Below, piece after piece: positions 24,495-36,049 of a stretch of DNA of 64,000 bases. This DNA comes from Heterodera schachtii (taxonomy: Eukaryota > Nematoda > Chromadorea > Rhabditida > Heteroderidae). The notes beneath the pieces are model-generated. The model did not search any database. It saw nothing but the letters and a program-made list of their open reading frames with translations, and was not told where the DNA came from. Every line of letters begins with the position of its first letter. Positions within the stretch are counted from its first letter, which is position 1. The stretch is taken from positions 2,417,787 through 2,481,786 of the forward strand of contig SIJG01000001.1 of the NCBI GenBank assembly GCA_023374025.1, written 5' to 3'. The position numbers were made by a program, and so were the translations under genes.

Positions 24495-25729
24495 TCATAT
24501 CCAAAATGGCTCTTCAAATGGGTGTTTCAGTGTCGGGTCCTCAAATTCGGCGGCGGCGTCCGCGCGCTGTCCCATTGCGTCGCCGATGCCGTTGACTGTC
24601 GGCTTCACGTGAATGAATTGGCCAATTCCGCTTGTCACTTGCGGTCGCAGTTTGCCCGCCGTTTCTTCGTTGGCGTAAGCGAACGACGGCGCGTCGTCCG
24701 CGGACGCGGAAAGGGGCGGAAAGTCGGGCGGTTGGATGGGCGGAAGTTCGGGCTGAAGCGGGGCCAGCGGACGCTGTTGAAGCAGCCGAATCTGCTGGAA
24801 CTTGGCCTCCAACTGTTGCGGAGTCAACAACTTCTCGGAGCTGTAAGTGGACAAATTAGACAGCAATTGCATTAATTTGTTTGTTAATTGAGTTTAATAA
24901 CGCCTTCTCTGCCAAACGATGAAGGGAAAACTCCAATCTTTCACCACACAACTCAATTTCTTACCATATTCATAGTGTAAATTGGGTTACTCTCGGTTTA
25001 CTCTACAGTATTTCTACTCATTTTTTGGTAGAAATTCCCCAACCCCATAGGGATTGTTTGCGAAATTTTCCCGATTTTAGCATTTTAGGAGTATCCCGAT
25101 CACTGTGAAAGAGTGATCTGAAAATAGTTTTTTCAAATAGTCGTCGTAAATATATGACTAGGATTATGGTAGCGAAAATAAAATCATTAGGAGTGATTTG
25201 AGAAATTTAAAATGTGTTTTGCTTCTCTCACCCCCAATCTGTTGGCGTTGTGCTTTTCCTTCGTCTTCGCCACGTTGGGACAGAAGCGGTGACATTTTCT
25301 TTCTTTGCTTCAACAACCATTTTTGGCACTAGCTCCTTCAATTTAACGGCACCATTTGTGCTGTTTTGTGTATCGCTTTGAGTGCCGTTTGAAGAGGCAT
25401 TTTGTGCCGTAGAGAAATCAATGCCTTTGGGAAAAAGAAATTTCAAAGGGCTTAAATCAGATAGGAAATAAATCCCGAGTCGAGAGAAACATTAATTAGT
25501 TGGTGCCAATTTGTACGTACGTACCGCCTGATTGTAACTGTTCGCATCCGCCGCACCCCGCGCAACCACAACCGCTGCAACATTCGCATCCGCCGCCGTT
25601 GCATTGCGCAACAACGCGTGGCATCGATGGGAAAAGCGACGCAGGCAAAAACGGCAAAAACAAAGGCAAAAGGACGGCGAGGGGCAGCGGGGGAAGCAGC
25701 TGCTGATGGAGTGGGGAAAGTGCCAACAT
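24495..25729 (-). CDS. Secreted protein with N-terminal Cys/Gly-rich cluster, function unknown
   Basis: Three exons: 25729-25525, 25424-25232, 24840-24495, total 744 nt (247 residues), junction phases consistent. Residues about 1-38 form a long hydrophobic leader (LLPPLPLAVLLPLFLPFLP), probably a signal peptide ending near VVAQ. A compact cluster follows with nine Cys in about 20 residues (CECCSGCGCAGCGGC). Exon 2 is Asn/Thr/Ser-rich with several N-x-S/T sites (NASS, NGT, NST, NVT) and a basic RRRRK site. Exon 3 has a Gln/Leu segment (LTPQQLEAKFQQIRLLQQR) and a Pro-rich stretch, ending EEPFWI. I do not recognise the family. It lies head-to-head with a second secreted Cys/Gly-rich gene starting at 26802. 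Confidence 0.7.
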
Positions 25730-26801
25730 TTGGGGGAGAGATGAGAGACAAAGTGCAGGAGAAGAGAAGTGACGGAGAATGGCAAACGCAGCGAATGGTC
25801 GGCAGAACCAATCGCTAATCGCTGATCAAAATGACGACAAAAACGGAGACTTTTAGGCCCAATGTTTCCTTATTACCTAAAAATTGCTTTGGGGAAGAGA
25901 ATCCGTCGCGTGACCAGTCATAATGCTGCTGTTCTTCAGTTTCTGTTCATGGCCCTCCTCCCATTGTTTGCTTGGCTTTTGATCCGGTCCGCTGTTGTTG
26001 TTAACCATCCGTCGGGGCCAACGACGACGACCTTTTCACAGGGCGAAGGCGTAATTGTTTAATGGCGATGCATAACAATTAAAAAAAAGAGGGCGTTAAT
26101 TTGGTGAGAAAAGTCGATACTCTCGACGGAATGAATGACTGAGGCGGGGAATATTTACAAGGACTGGCTGATCAGCAACAGCGGAGCCGAAACAAAGAAC
26201 GGACCAAACAGAAAATGTTGTGGACAACTCGCGTCTCCAACGTGTGGCCAAAATGGGCCACAGAATATGAGGAGAGGGGGGGGGGGGGGGAATTGAAAAA
26301 GAATGGAATGGATGGATGGGTGGATGTGTGGGTAATGGTTGGGGGGTGACCATTCCGGAAAGAAATGAATGGACAGCAGCAGATATCGGCGAATCGGAGG
26401 AGGGATGCGCGGTAGACCACAATTCACGCAGAAACTGAAACATCGGTCGGCCGGCGGACGGGTCATCGCCTCCTCCCCCTCCCCGCCCCTCCTGCTGCTG
26501 CTGACACTCTTTGTATGTGTTGCTGTACTGCTTGCATTTGTTGTATCCAACATTTTCGACAATAAAACAAGGCTGCAACCGGAGCAAAGACAATGAATGG
26601 GCAAATGTGGCCAAATGGGAATTGCAATTCGCATTGTCCCATTGTCCGCCCTCCCCCCCACTTCCCCGGCGTTCGTCCGTTTAATGGGCGGTCACCCCGC
26701 CAAAGGGTCGGTCTTCCGTCTGCTCGGTCTTCTCCCATTTGGTAGGTCATTCAGTTCGCTGGCCTTTTCGTCGTCACTTTTGCCCTCCCTCCCTTCAGCA
26801 G
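25730..26801. promoter_or_regulatory. Shared intergenic region of two divergent secreted-protein genes
   Basis: 1.07 kb between the ATGs of the divergent Cys/Gly-rich genes. It contains a poly-G run (26277-26290) and Pro/His-coding low-complexity frames that I reject as genes. The sequence just before the plus-strand ATG is 'cccttcag', a good acceptor for spliced-leader addition two bases upstream of the start. Confidence 0.45.
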
Positions 26802-29151
26802 ATGATCCTTTGTCGTTGCATTGTTCTGCTGCAGTTGTTCCTTGTACTGCTCGCCCTCCTCCCCCCATCTTCGAATTGTTCGTGCTATTGCGGTTGCTGC
26901 GACTGTTGCGGCTGTTGTGGCGGCGGTTGCTTTTGTTGCGGCGGCAGTCGCAACCGAAACAATGGCGCAGCGGCGACAGCGGCAGCAATTGGTTCGGCAA
27001 TGATCGCAAACACTGCTCAACAGGCAGCTGCTGTGGCACCGTCAATTAACGTGGCCGATGAGGTGGGAATTGCAAAGGGAAATATGCGAGCATAAAAAAG
27101 AAAATGGAAATACGGTAAGGCTTAATGGGTACTTTGTTAATACGGTAAAAAACTTCCGCCGGCACAAATAATTAAATTAAGCAACAATTTGGGACTGACC
27201 GGAAATTGTAATTACAATTCCAAACTATTTTTTGTTTTTTATGAATTTAAAAATAAACAAATTACTAAAATAACTATTTTCATGCCTTAATCTCTTGCGT
27301 AGAAACCATACGCCGCGCTTGGCCCCGAACTTTTCCCGGACGGTTCGACGGGACGACGCACTGAACAGCAGCAGCAACTGTTGGATGCGATTGAAAGAGG
27401 GGGCAACGGCGGCGGAGTGTTTTTTCCCGGCGGGCGACAGCGACGGAGGAGGGCCCCGGGCGTTGGGAGGCTGGACGCAACGGTGGTCAAGCGCAGTTTC
27501 GGTATTATGACCATTATGTGGCGATTGTATAGTAGTCAGTCAACAAACAGACTGATTGGCTTTAATTGACTTCTCCCGACTATTTCCCACGATATTAAAC
27601 ACTATAATTAGATGCAAGCATTCACTGATTAATCAGCTAATTGCGTTTCAGGCACAATGTTCCCCGGGATGGGAGGCGGCGGCGGCGGCGGAACGAACCA
27701 ACAAAATCCATTCGGCAATGACCCCCCGGGGCTTGGGCCGGGGCTGTTGCCCGATGGGTCAACGGGCCGTCGAAAGTCTCAGCACGGCGGCGGAGGCTTC
27801 AACGACTTTTTCAATGGAATGAATTTTGACGGGATGCATTCGCCAGCACAACGGCGGCAAAAACGATGTCAAAAGTTGAGCAAAAGGCAATGCGATGAGT
27901 GGCGAGAAAGTATGGTAAAATGAGAGAGTAAATTGGCAAGAGAATGTAAAGTGGCGAGAGAGAGTGTATAGTGGCGAGAGAGTGTAAAGTGGCGAAAGAG
28001 TGTAGCAAAGTGAGAGAGTAAGTGGCGAAAGAGTGTAGCAAAGTGAGAGAGTAAAGTGGCGAAAGAGTGTAGCAAAGTGAGAGAGTAAAGTGGCGAAAGA
28101 GTGTAGCAAAGTGAGAGAGTAAAGTGGTGAAAGAGTGTAGAAAAGTGAGAGAGTAAAGTGGCTAAAGAGTGTAGCAAAGTGAGAGAGTAAAGTGGTGAAA
28201 GAGTGTAGCAAAGTGAGAGAGTAAAGTGGCGAAAGAGTGTAGCAAAGTGGGAGAGTAAAGTGACAAGAGAGTGTAAAGTGGTGACAAAGTGGAGGGTAGT
28301 GAGAAAAGTGGCAAGATGATCAAATTATCTCAGTGAGACGTCACTTGATCAGTGATTTTAGAACGGGTAAAAATTGAAATATTTGTTAATTGTCAATAAT
28401 AATAAATTGTCCTAAACACTGTCTCCGAAAGTGTTTGGCAATAATTTGTTTGTTAAACTTTAAATTTCCATGTTTTTGGCCTCTGTCTCCAGTTTGAGGT
28501 AATTTTAAGTCCAGCTGGGGTTGTTTAGATCAATGTGTGAAGAACGAATGTGCGCGGCATCAGCACAAATGTGACAGATGCACGCGTTGTCCGCCATCGA
28601 AACTGAAAATTGTCGAAATTGACCCGAATTTACTCCGAAATTACACCGTGGCGCGCTTTCTTCTCGGTCTCGTCCCTAAAGAACTTGTTGAATCGAAAAC
28701 CAAGAATTCTGGCGCCGCTTTTACGAGACAAAGCGACACGGACAGACCATCATCGGACAATTGGCCAACGGACAATCCATCACTATCCGCGGAAATAGAC
28801 GTGTTGTCTTTGTCTGCCGCTTCATCTGAAGATGATCAGAAGCAGCAGAGGTGGGCAATGAAGAAAGTCTCAATTATTTTCAAATTTTTGAAAAGATTTC
28901 GTCCCCTTGGCTCCGTTACTTCTGCTGCTGAAGCCCAAACGGATGGCAAAGGGCCGGAGGATCTGATCGCGCGAAGGCTCTTTCTGATCCCTCCCATCGG
29001 AGCGATCAGCGGACGAAAGCGAAGGGAAATGACACCCTCCGGCGACGACGCGGCCTCGGTCGGCCCATCGCCGCCCCTCCAATTTTACAAGCCGACGGTG
29101 CCAAACCCGGAAAATGCGGACGAACGGCACGGAATTGACGATTATGACTGA
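26802..29151 (+). CDS. Secreted protein with N-terminal Cys/Gly cluster and duplicated PDGSTGRR motif, function unknown
   Basis: Exons 26802-27062, 27303-27501, 27652-27909, 28529-29151 with compatible phases (0, 1, 1). A signal peptide (MILCRCIVLLQLFLVLLALL) is followed at once by about ten Cys in 25 residues (CYCGCCDCCGCCGGGCFCC), then an Ala-rich linker. Exons 2 and 3 each carry LGPxLxPDGSTGRR, suggesting exon duplication. Exon 2 has a QQQQLLDAIERGG segment and an RQRRRR basic site; exon 3 is Gly-rich. The exon 3/4 junction makes a Cys-rich block (QCDEWRENQCVKNECARHQHKC and following), then a long polar tail with KRF and ISGRKRR basic sites. About 447 residues. No family recognised; a cuticle/matrix or gland-secreted protein would fit. 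Intron 3 holds a 34-bp minisatellite. Confidence 0.7.
27915..28310. repeat. Intronic minisatellite, 34-bp unit
   Basis: Units read 'gagagtaaagtggcgaaagagtgtagcaaagt' and are repeated about ten times with small variants, inside intron 3 of the secreted-protein gene. The long Ser/Leu/His minus-strand frames across it are artefacts of the repeat. Confidence 0.93.
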
Positions 29152-30373
29152 ACGAAAAAAAGAATGGCACAAGTGTCGAAACCCAAAAGAAATGCAATAT
29201 CCGAAAAAAACAATTTGTTTAAATAAATATGTCTATTAAAATGGCTGCTATAAATTACAAATTGACACAAAATTAAAAAAAAGAATTAAATGAGGTAAAT
29301 AATTAATAATTTAAAGAAATCATTTTGTTCTCATTTTATATTTTAAACAATTAAAAAGGAATGAAAAATAAAACAAAAAAAAAGGAATCTTTGTGGATAA
29401 GCTTGTCCATCCTATTAATTTTTGTTTCTTTTTGTTTTTCCTTAAATCCCCACGATTTGTTCAAAGAATTGTTGAGGGCCAATTAAAAACAAAGACAAAA
29501 TGCAATTAAAAAGTGTGTGCCATTTTTGCGTGCCCTCGGCCAATTGTTCCCTTTTTTTTGCCAATGCCAAATTCTCAAAAAGGGAAAACTGAACGAATGT
29601 GGGGAGAGAGGGAGAAGCATCATGCCGAGTGAGAAGCAATTGTTGCGGCTACTTCTGGTGGTGCCACAATTTTATTCTGCCGGCAAACGACGGGAGAAAG
29701 CAAATTAGGACACGTCATTAAGGCAAAGATTTTCAGTGGGAGACCGTTTAAATTCAGTTGAGATTTGCCCACTATTTGGCACTCATTTATTATGCATTCA
29801 TTGCCTTTGTTTTCCCACTCGCCAAAGCCCAGCGGGGAGGAAAAGAGTCTTGCCCGGAGGGCATTAATTAACCAATGGCAATTAAACCAATTAAATTCAT
29901 TTAATTGCTCTGCTGCATCATTCAACCAACTTTCTCTTTGCTTTCTAAATTTTCACTTTTTCCCAGTTTGTTGGCATTTCATTGGTTCCAAATGCGAATG
30001 GCACGTGTCAACTCCAATTTTCCGATGCTTTTTAGTGAATGCATTCATTGGCTTTTTCACCTCTGTTTTGTTCATTTTTTTCCTCTTTTGGCAACAGAAT
30101 AAAAATTGGGCAAATTGCTTAAAGGAGAAGTCATTTCCCTTCAATTTTCAGTTTTTTAATAAAAAAAAAATAACCCAATTAAAAAAAGAAAAATAAGCCA
30201 CTCATTCGTAATTTTGACTATTATTTTTGGGGACACTAATTCCCCTTTTTGATCAGTGCCAATTTCATCTAATTATTTGATTTGTTTTTTTTGTTACCAA
30301 AACCTCATCATCATTACCCGCCATCCCTTCTTCTCCGATCACTTTTTTTTTTGCTGTCCCATTTTGTCCTGAA
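29152..30373. other. AT-rich intergenic region
   Basis: No supported exon; A/T homopolymers near 29245-29400 and 30160-30195. Confidence 0.5.
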
Positions 30374-30667
30374 ATGCCACGGCCGTCGTCCGCGTCCGCC
30401 TCCTCCGCTTTCTTCGTCCCGCGCCCGGCACTGTCCCCCGCCCGTCTCTGTTCCCTGCTTTTGGCACTTTTGGCCCATCGGCGCAGCAAATACGCCGCCA
30501 AACCGGTGCTGGCCATGTACGCGGTGCAAATGCAACTCGTGCTGCCCTTTCTGCTCCGTTCCGGTGCCGTGGTCAATCTTTCCGCGCTTCTTCGGCCCTT
30601 TCGGCGAATGTACGCCAAAGGCGTCGAATTTGACGCGCACACTTTGCTCACAATCGCATCCTTCTGA
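30374..30667 (+). CDS. Possible small single-exon protein, hypothetical
   Basis: A 97-codon frame from ATG 30374 to TGA 30667 stands out from its AT-rich surroundings by high GC and a codon choice (gcc, gtg, ctg, cgg) like the real exons of this window. It begins with a Ser/Ala/Pro-rich stretch, continues as LLALLAHRRSKYAAKPVLAMY and ends RMYAKGVEFDAHTLLTIASF. It has no signal peptide, and upstream exons could be missed. The family is unknown, and a remnant of a larger gene is equally possible. Confidence 0.3.
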   Translation: MPRPSSASASSAFFVPRPALSPARLCSLLLALLAHRRSKYAAKPVLAMYAVQMQLVLPFLLRSGAVVNLSALLRPFRRMYAKGVEFDAHTLLTIASF

Positions 30668-31864
30668 CAAATGGGCAATGCAAATGGATGATGGATGCAA
30701 ATGAAATGCTAATGATAATGAATTGATAAGATATCATTATGAACTGTGCAATTTCATACTTAAATTTTTATTTGAATATTCGCAATTAAATATTCATTAA
30801 TTACAATAATTAATCATTTCATCATAATTCCCTTTACTTATTTATTGTGTTTAGGTGCTTTTATTTTGAAAATACGAAAAAGAAATATTTATTATTACAA
30901 AAAACGAAAATGAATCAAAATATAATTTATGCCCAAAAAATGATAAAATTTGGTCTTTAACCAATTAACAGTTTTTCACAAAATGTCACGCAATTATCGA
31001 TGTGATAAATGGTTGCCTTTTGCCCCGGAAATACGGCATTCAAATTTAGTTAAATTTAATGGGTTCCGGGGGGGGGGGGGGAAATTCCCAGGACAATTGG
31101 CCAATGCCTTTGCCGCTATTTATCATTAATTCTTTTGCTATTTTGCTTCACAACTATCCAAGGTCAAAAATTTAAATTTTATATTTTTTTAAAATATTAT
31201 TACCAGATTAAAGCAAAATTAACTGTTAGAATAAATTGGAAAATTATTTATTATCCATTGGAATTTAAATTCAATTAATTAATCATTTGGTGGCGCCTTT
31301 CAAAATTTCCGGACACCGACACATTTATACCATTTAAAACTTTCTTACATTAGCAAACTTTTTAGCCAAATGTATTAACGAATTATCTGTGATGCAAGCA
31401 GAAGAAAAATGACGGAGAATGGGAGAAATTGGGCTAATAAATGACATGGGAAAATGCCAAAAAGGGCCAAATGCCACCACAGGTGAAAAGTGTGAAAGTG
31501 TACTTAATGTTTGTCTCATTTCTCAGCTAATGTTTGTATCTTTGGTTTATCATCCGGCTAAATTTTTGCCGACTTTTTGGCTTTGTTTTATGAGTTTTGG
31601 CGATAGAAACAATTTAATTAGCTTTTATTTTGCCAATTATTAAATGATTTGCGCATTATTAATTTAGCACTTTCCAATTTTCAACAAAAACTGTGTAAAA
31701 TGAAAGGAGAGAAAAGTTGCCCCATTCCATTAAGAATTTCAGCGGTTTTCTCTCTTTATCTCATTATTTAATGAGTTTTATTTAAATTAAATCTTGCCAT
31801 TTTCTTTCGATTCCAAAATATCCAAAATGATGACATGATCAGCTAATCAGCAGGGTCTTTTTAC
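30668..31864. other. AT-rich intergenic region
   Basis: No exon seen; poly-G run at 31070-31081. The frame 31419-31643 lacks coding composition. Confidence 0.5.
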
Positions 31865-33109
31865 ATGATTTTTGCGTTTATCGGTTGACTGATCACTTTT
31901 CCACCCTTTTCGGACTGATCGGAAGGATTTCTTTCCATAGATTTGTTTTTTGGTCTAATCACTCTTTCACTGATGTCCGTTCCGCTGATCAGATCCCTGC
32001 ACTCCAACTGCTACGTACTGCTCGCCCTCTACGCCGTTTGTTCCTGCGTCCAACAGTCCAACTTTTTCGTCCCCTTTTTCTGTGCTCTTTTCGGCCGTCC
32101 GTTCATTCCCTACGGCCATTGCTTTCTGCTCCAAATGGCGCCCTTTTTCTGCTCTTTTGCCGCTTTTCCCCTCACTTTTTTCATCGCTTTGGAACGCTTC
32201 ACCGCCATTCGCTTCCCAATTTGGTACAAAATGCGAAACCAGCGCCGCTTTTTGGCCACGACCGTCGCCATTTGCGCTGCGCTTGGCCTTTATGTGTTCG
32301 CGCAGGACGCAAAGACGGCATTGGACAACCCAAATCAGTGAGAAAAGGCCCAGCGCAAACTGATCAGGGAAAATGGGGCAGAAACAGCGAAATATTTCAT
32401 CTTTTATTTTATTGGATCAAAAAGTGATCAGACCCACGGAAGAGCAAACTAAAAAAGCACAGTTCAATTCTGATCGAATCCTATTTGATTGATCAGGAAA
32501 ATAGCAGAAAAAGTAAATTAGAGCTTGGATTTTTGAGTTAAACAAAACGAATTAGCTAATATTTTGTTCTCAGAGAAGTGATTTGTGCGGTTGGCCCAAA
32601 AGTGGACGCCTCCTTCTTCACCCTTTTGATTTTGCTGATGAATTTGGCTTCAATTTGCCTTTACGTGGCCATTTGGGCCATTGTCAAATCCGACAACAAA
32701 TTCTCCAATGTCCAAAGTGCGTTTTTGCCTATTCTTTACATTTTGAATGCAAAATTGTAGAATCGTTGGTTCGCTGTCTGTTCGTTCTGCTACTGCTCGA
32801 ACTGTTTGGCTGGGGTCTAAGCATTTCTCTTCGACTCACTCTTACGCCCATTTTTGGCCTTTTGTCCAACTCTTTCAACGGCTTTCTGATCGTAAATTTG
32901 AGCACAAATTTCGCTTACGTCGCCATGGCTTTGACCACTCCCGTGCTGTACGTGTTCAGGTGATTATTTTACACTAATTGCACAATTAGGCTAATTATTT
33001 TCATATTTTTTTAAGCATTGAGCACCGCGACGCGCTAAAGGCACAGGTTTCACTGTGGAAGTGTACGAATTGTGCTGTTAACAGAATTTCGTCGACAGAC
33101 TCGAGCTAA
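31865..33109 (+). CDS. Serpentine chemoreceptor, Srsx-like
   Basis: Exons: probable short first exon 31865-31883, then 31941-32337, 32574-32716, 32761-32959, 33016-33109; phases agree at every junction. Membrane order: TM1 (LFFGLITLSLMSVPLI), then a short loop RSLHSNCYVLLAL typical of Srsx receptors, TM2-3, the ER-F motif after TM3 (FFIALERFTAIRFPIWY), TM4, TM5 (FTLLILLMNLASICLYVAIW), TM6 (LFVLLLLELFGWGLSI) and TM7 (NFAYVAMALTTPVLYVF). The cytoplasmic tail is short and Cys-containing (KCTNCAVNR). It would act as a G-protein-coupled receptor in sensory cilia; the ligand cannot be inferred. The tiny first exon is the least secure part, although it completes TM1. Confidence 0.82.
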
Positions 33110-33356
33110 GCGATGCCAGGGGGCAAGGAAAAGCATCAAAAATGAGAAGTGAAAAAACCAAAAACAGTCAATAATTTTATATTTTATTTTAAAATATTTT
33201 ATCGAGTTTTAATTTTGTTAGTTTTTTAAATCCATAAATCTTTGCTTTGGAAAATGGCTTTTGCTTTTAGTTTTGGTTCGGTTGACTAAATGTCGGCTTC
33301 GATTCAATAAGCTCGCTAACGCTAATTTTTAGCCAAACATTCATTTAAGTAATTAT

Positions 33357-34333
33357 TAGGGCCGCGATTTTTAGTGAAAAACTATTTTTTTTGCTCAATT
33401 GATTTGAAGAAAGGAGCTCAAAAAACGCATTTCTGCATTAAAATTTTTCGATTCTGATGTCATTATCTGTCACCGGACCGGCTCAGTTGGGCCCCGGCAC
33501 GTTTGGGCCCCAGCGGGTTTTTGGCTATAATTTTTTTCTTTGTCAACCAAATCTAACATTCTTGATATCATTCGATAGCCCTAAGTATCCTCTATTAGCC
33601 TGCAAAATTTGAAAAATTTCGTTAAGAATAAAAAAAGTTATGACCAGAAGAATTCAAAAAGCCAAATTTTCTAACTTTTTAGGCCATAAATTTGTTCAAA
33701 ATCGACGAAATTTTTTGGAATTCTGCAGGCTATTAGAGCATCTGAAGAGCTCTCGAATGATACCAAGATTGTTAGATTTGGTTGACAATGAAAAAAGTTA
33801 GAGTCAAAAAACATGCTGGGGCCCAAACGTGCCGGGGCCCAACTGAGGTAGACCGTCTGTCACTAGAAATCACTATTTTGGCGCTTCGTCACTAAAATAG
33901 TGAAAATTCACTATTTTGGCATTTTGTCACTATTTTTTCACTATTTTGACAATTTTTGGAAAATTTATTAACAAAAATGCAATAAAAACGAAAAATACAC
34001 CCCTAAGAATCGACCTAAATTCTTTTTTTCAAAAATACCACTAAGAATTGGAAAATTTTCTTAAAAATTCTTCCCCCAATTTTTTTTTTCTTGACAAATT
34101 TTGATTTAAAAATGTTCTTATTTGTTATTAAAATAGTTCAAAAGAAATGTAGCTCATTTGCAACTGCAACCAGTGAATAAAAATTATTTTTGCTTAATTT
34201 TTGGCTGAAAATTAGGTCACTATTTGTCACTATTTCGGACTTTTTACCACTATTTTGTCACTATTTTGGCATTTTTACTCACTATTTTAGTTAACTATTT
34301 TGGGATTTTTCGTCACTAAAAGTCGCGGCCCTA
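33357..34333. mobile_element. hAT-type MITE with 8-bp target-site duplication
   Basis: 977 bp bounded by inverted TAGGGCCGCGA...TCGCGGCCCTA and flanked on both sides by GTAATTAT (33349-33356 and 34334-34341). An 8-bp duplication and a TAGGG-type end are hallmarks of hAT elements. The inside is AT-rich with many 'cactattttg' words and encodes no transposase. It is itself interrupted by another element at 33475-33855. Diverged relatives lie at about 2985 and 11020. Confidence 0.9.
33475..33855. mobile_element. Nested foldback MITE with 8-bp duplication
   Basis: 381 bp inserted in the 33357-34333 element, flanked by TCTGTCAC on both sides (33467-33474, 33856-33863). The ends are long inverted repeats: CTCAGTTGGGCCCCGGCACG near 33483 and its complement near 33845. 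The inverted similarity continues inward ('aaatctaacattcttgatatcattcga' against its right-arm counterpart), so nearly the whole element folds back. The related remnant at 11 kb lacks this insertion, showing the empty site. Confidence 0.9.
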
Positions 34334-34700
34334 GTAATTATGATTTCAAATCAATCCAAACATTGTCTCTTTTACTGTGGATTTTCGAAAAAAGGCTGAC
34401 AAATTAAGATTTGTTTTTCAAAAAACCTGTAAGAACTTCAACAGAATTCTACCGCTTAAAAAACAATTACGGAGCGTATGAGTTTTTTAAAAATTTATTT
34501 TCATAAATATATGCATTTTGTAAAACAGACAGAACGAACATTTGAAATGTACAATAGTGACACGACATGGCAATAATAGCGTACAATACGAAGGCACAAT
34601 TAAGTGGCACAGATTCTCTTATTTTTTATTGGGGTAACAATTTATGAAATGATTGATCAATTCTCTTCTTCGCGTGCCTTTCTCTGCTTGAATTGCCTCC

Positions 34701-35954
34701 TCACAACGATTTGGTACTCAGTTCGGATGCAACGGCAGAAGACAATTCCCTGAAAACAAAGAAAAGATTTCGTACGAATCGCACCTTTCCCCCGCCCGCC
34801 CGTCCATTAATTAACTCACCCAATTTCGTTGTCGTTGAAGCCAATGTGTACCAAATTGCCGGGAACATCGTCCGTAACCTTCGCAATGCGCAGCCAAGCG
34901 TCAAGCTGCTCATTAGTGTAATCCATCGGGAAGCGTACAAGCAACACTTTCGTTTGAAATCCATCGCCATCATTCTTCGCTCTGTCAGTGTGACTTAACA
35001 TTGAAAGTCGTTCTTGCGTCTGCTGGTTCTCCATTTGGCCACGCTCCGAGAAGCTGAAGGGCAACGACGACAGGACCATGTAATTGACCGGGAACGGAGC
35101 CGTGTTGAAGGACTGAAATTTGGGGAAATGATTAATTAGCAACGAGAGAATGATGGATTTGAGAGATTCACCAACCGCACCTTGCACAAGTTGTTCATAA
35201 AGTTGTTCCATTTGCCCTCCTTCCATCTGTTCAGCTTCAGTAACACCGGTCCGTGCCCTTCTTCGCGCGGTGAGTGAACCCACGTGTACAATTCACGGCA
35301 TGTCGTGTCAACAATAACATTCGCTTCATCAACAGCACCGTCAGCAGACGGACACTCGGGCAGCATTTGCGTGTGGATTCGGTGCAGGCCGGCACAGTCG
35401 AACAGCACGGTGGGCGACACGTGTTTACGGAGCATGGCCAAGTCACACTTCTTCAGGCACAAGGTGCTGATCCCATCTTGCAACAGTGGCCAAATGTGTT
35501 GTGCCATCACTTTCCAACTGCGATATTCCGTGAAGAAAGTGGAGAATTCCAGCGCAATGTCTTCGGTGAGGAGACGGCGAATTGTGCGCAGAAAATTGAC
35601 GACCTCTTCGTTGATGTACCTGCAGAAAGAAGGCAAAGTTAGAAAAATGAATTTGGAAAGCAAATGACGACCAAATGGAAATTGATCGGAAGCCGACGAC
35701 ACTGTCCGGCAACGGAGTGGTGGGCAGTGGCAACGTGCTGAAGTCGGAGCCGTCGATCGATGTCATGATTTCTGCGCCCGATTCTTCCGTCATCCGCTCA
35801 CAGATGTGAAACTCGCCGAAGCACCACTTCCTCTGCTTGAAATGTTTGTCCGCCAAAGCGTTGAACCGAACATTGACCAGCGCGAACTTCATGCCGACTT
35901 CTCCACGATTGATCCATGCCAATGTCTCCAACCAAACGTCGTCGCAGACATTGC
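34701..35954 (-). CDS. F-box-associated protein of a nematode-expanded family
   Basis: Exons read: 35954-35672, 35619-35181, 35112-34820, 34749-34701, with matching phases. A short 5' exon near 36045-36020 (Gln-rich, ATG near 36028) probably supplies the start. The N-terminal block NVCDDVWLETLAWINR...ALVNVRFNALADKHFK looks like an F-box. It is followed by the long F-box-associated region (VVGFRSISI, YINEEVVNFLRTIRRLL, WPLLQDGISTLCLKKCDL, then REEGHGPVLLKLNRWKEGKW and FNTAPFPVNYMVLSSLPFSF). I recognise this architecture from large families in cyst nematodes. The expected role is substrate receptor of an SCF ubiquitin ligase; the Skp1-binding part is weak, so this is inference. About 360 residues. 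Confidence 0.78.
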
Positions 35955-36049
35955 TGGAAAAAAGGAATCAATTAGCATCATCATTTTTTAAAAAGATTAA
36001 GCTCGCTTTCCCACATTTGGCCCATGCGTCGCTGCTGTTGTTGCTGCTG

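Noticed and set aside
25862..26062. Short plus-strand frame with a hydrophobic stretch (FLFMALLPLFAWLLI).
   Set aside because: No partner exon or family match, and it lies in the divergent promoter region; a chance frame is more likely.
26096..26661. Overlapping 170-codon minus-strand frames between the divergent secreted-protein genes.
   Set aside because: Low-complexity Pro/His/Ser translation of G-rich tracts, no signal peptide or domain, several frames open at once.
27759..28211. 150-codon minus-strand frame rich in Ser/Leu/His/Phe.
   Set aside because: It is the reverse of the 34-bp intronic minisatellite within a well-supported plus-strand gene.
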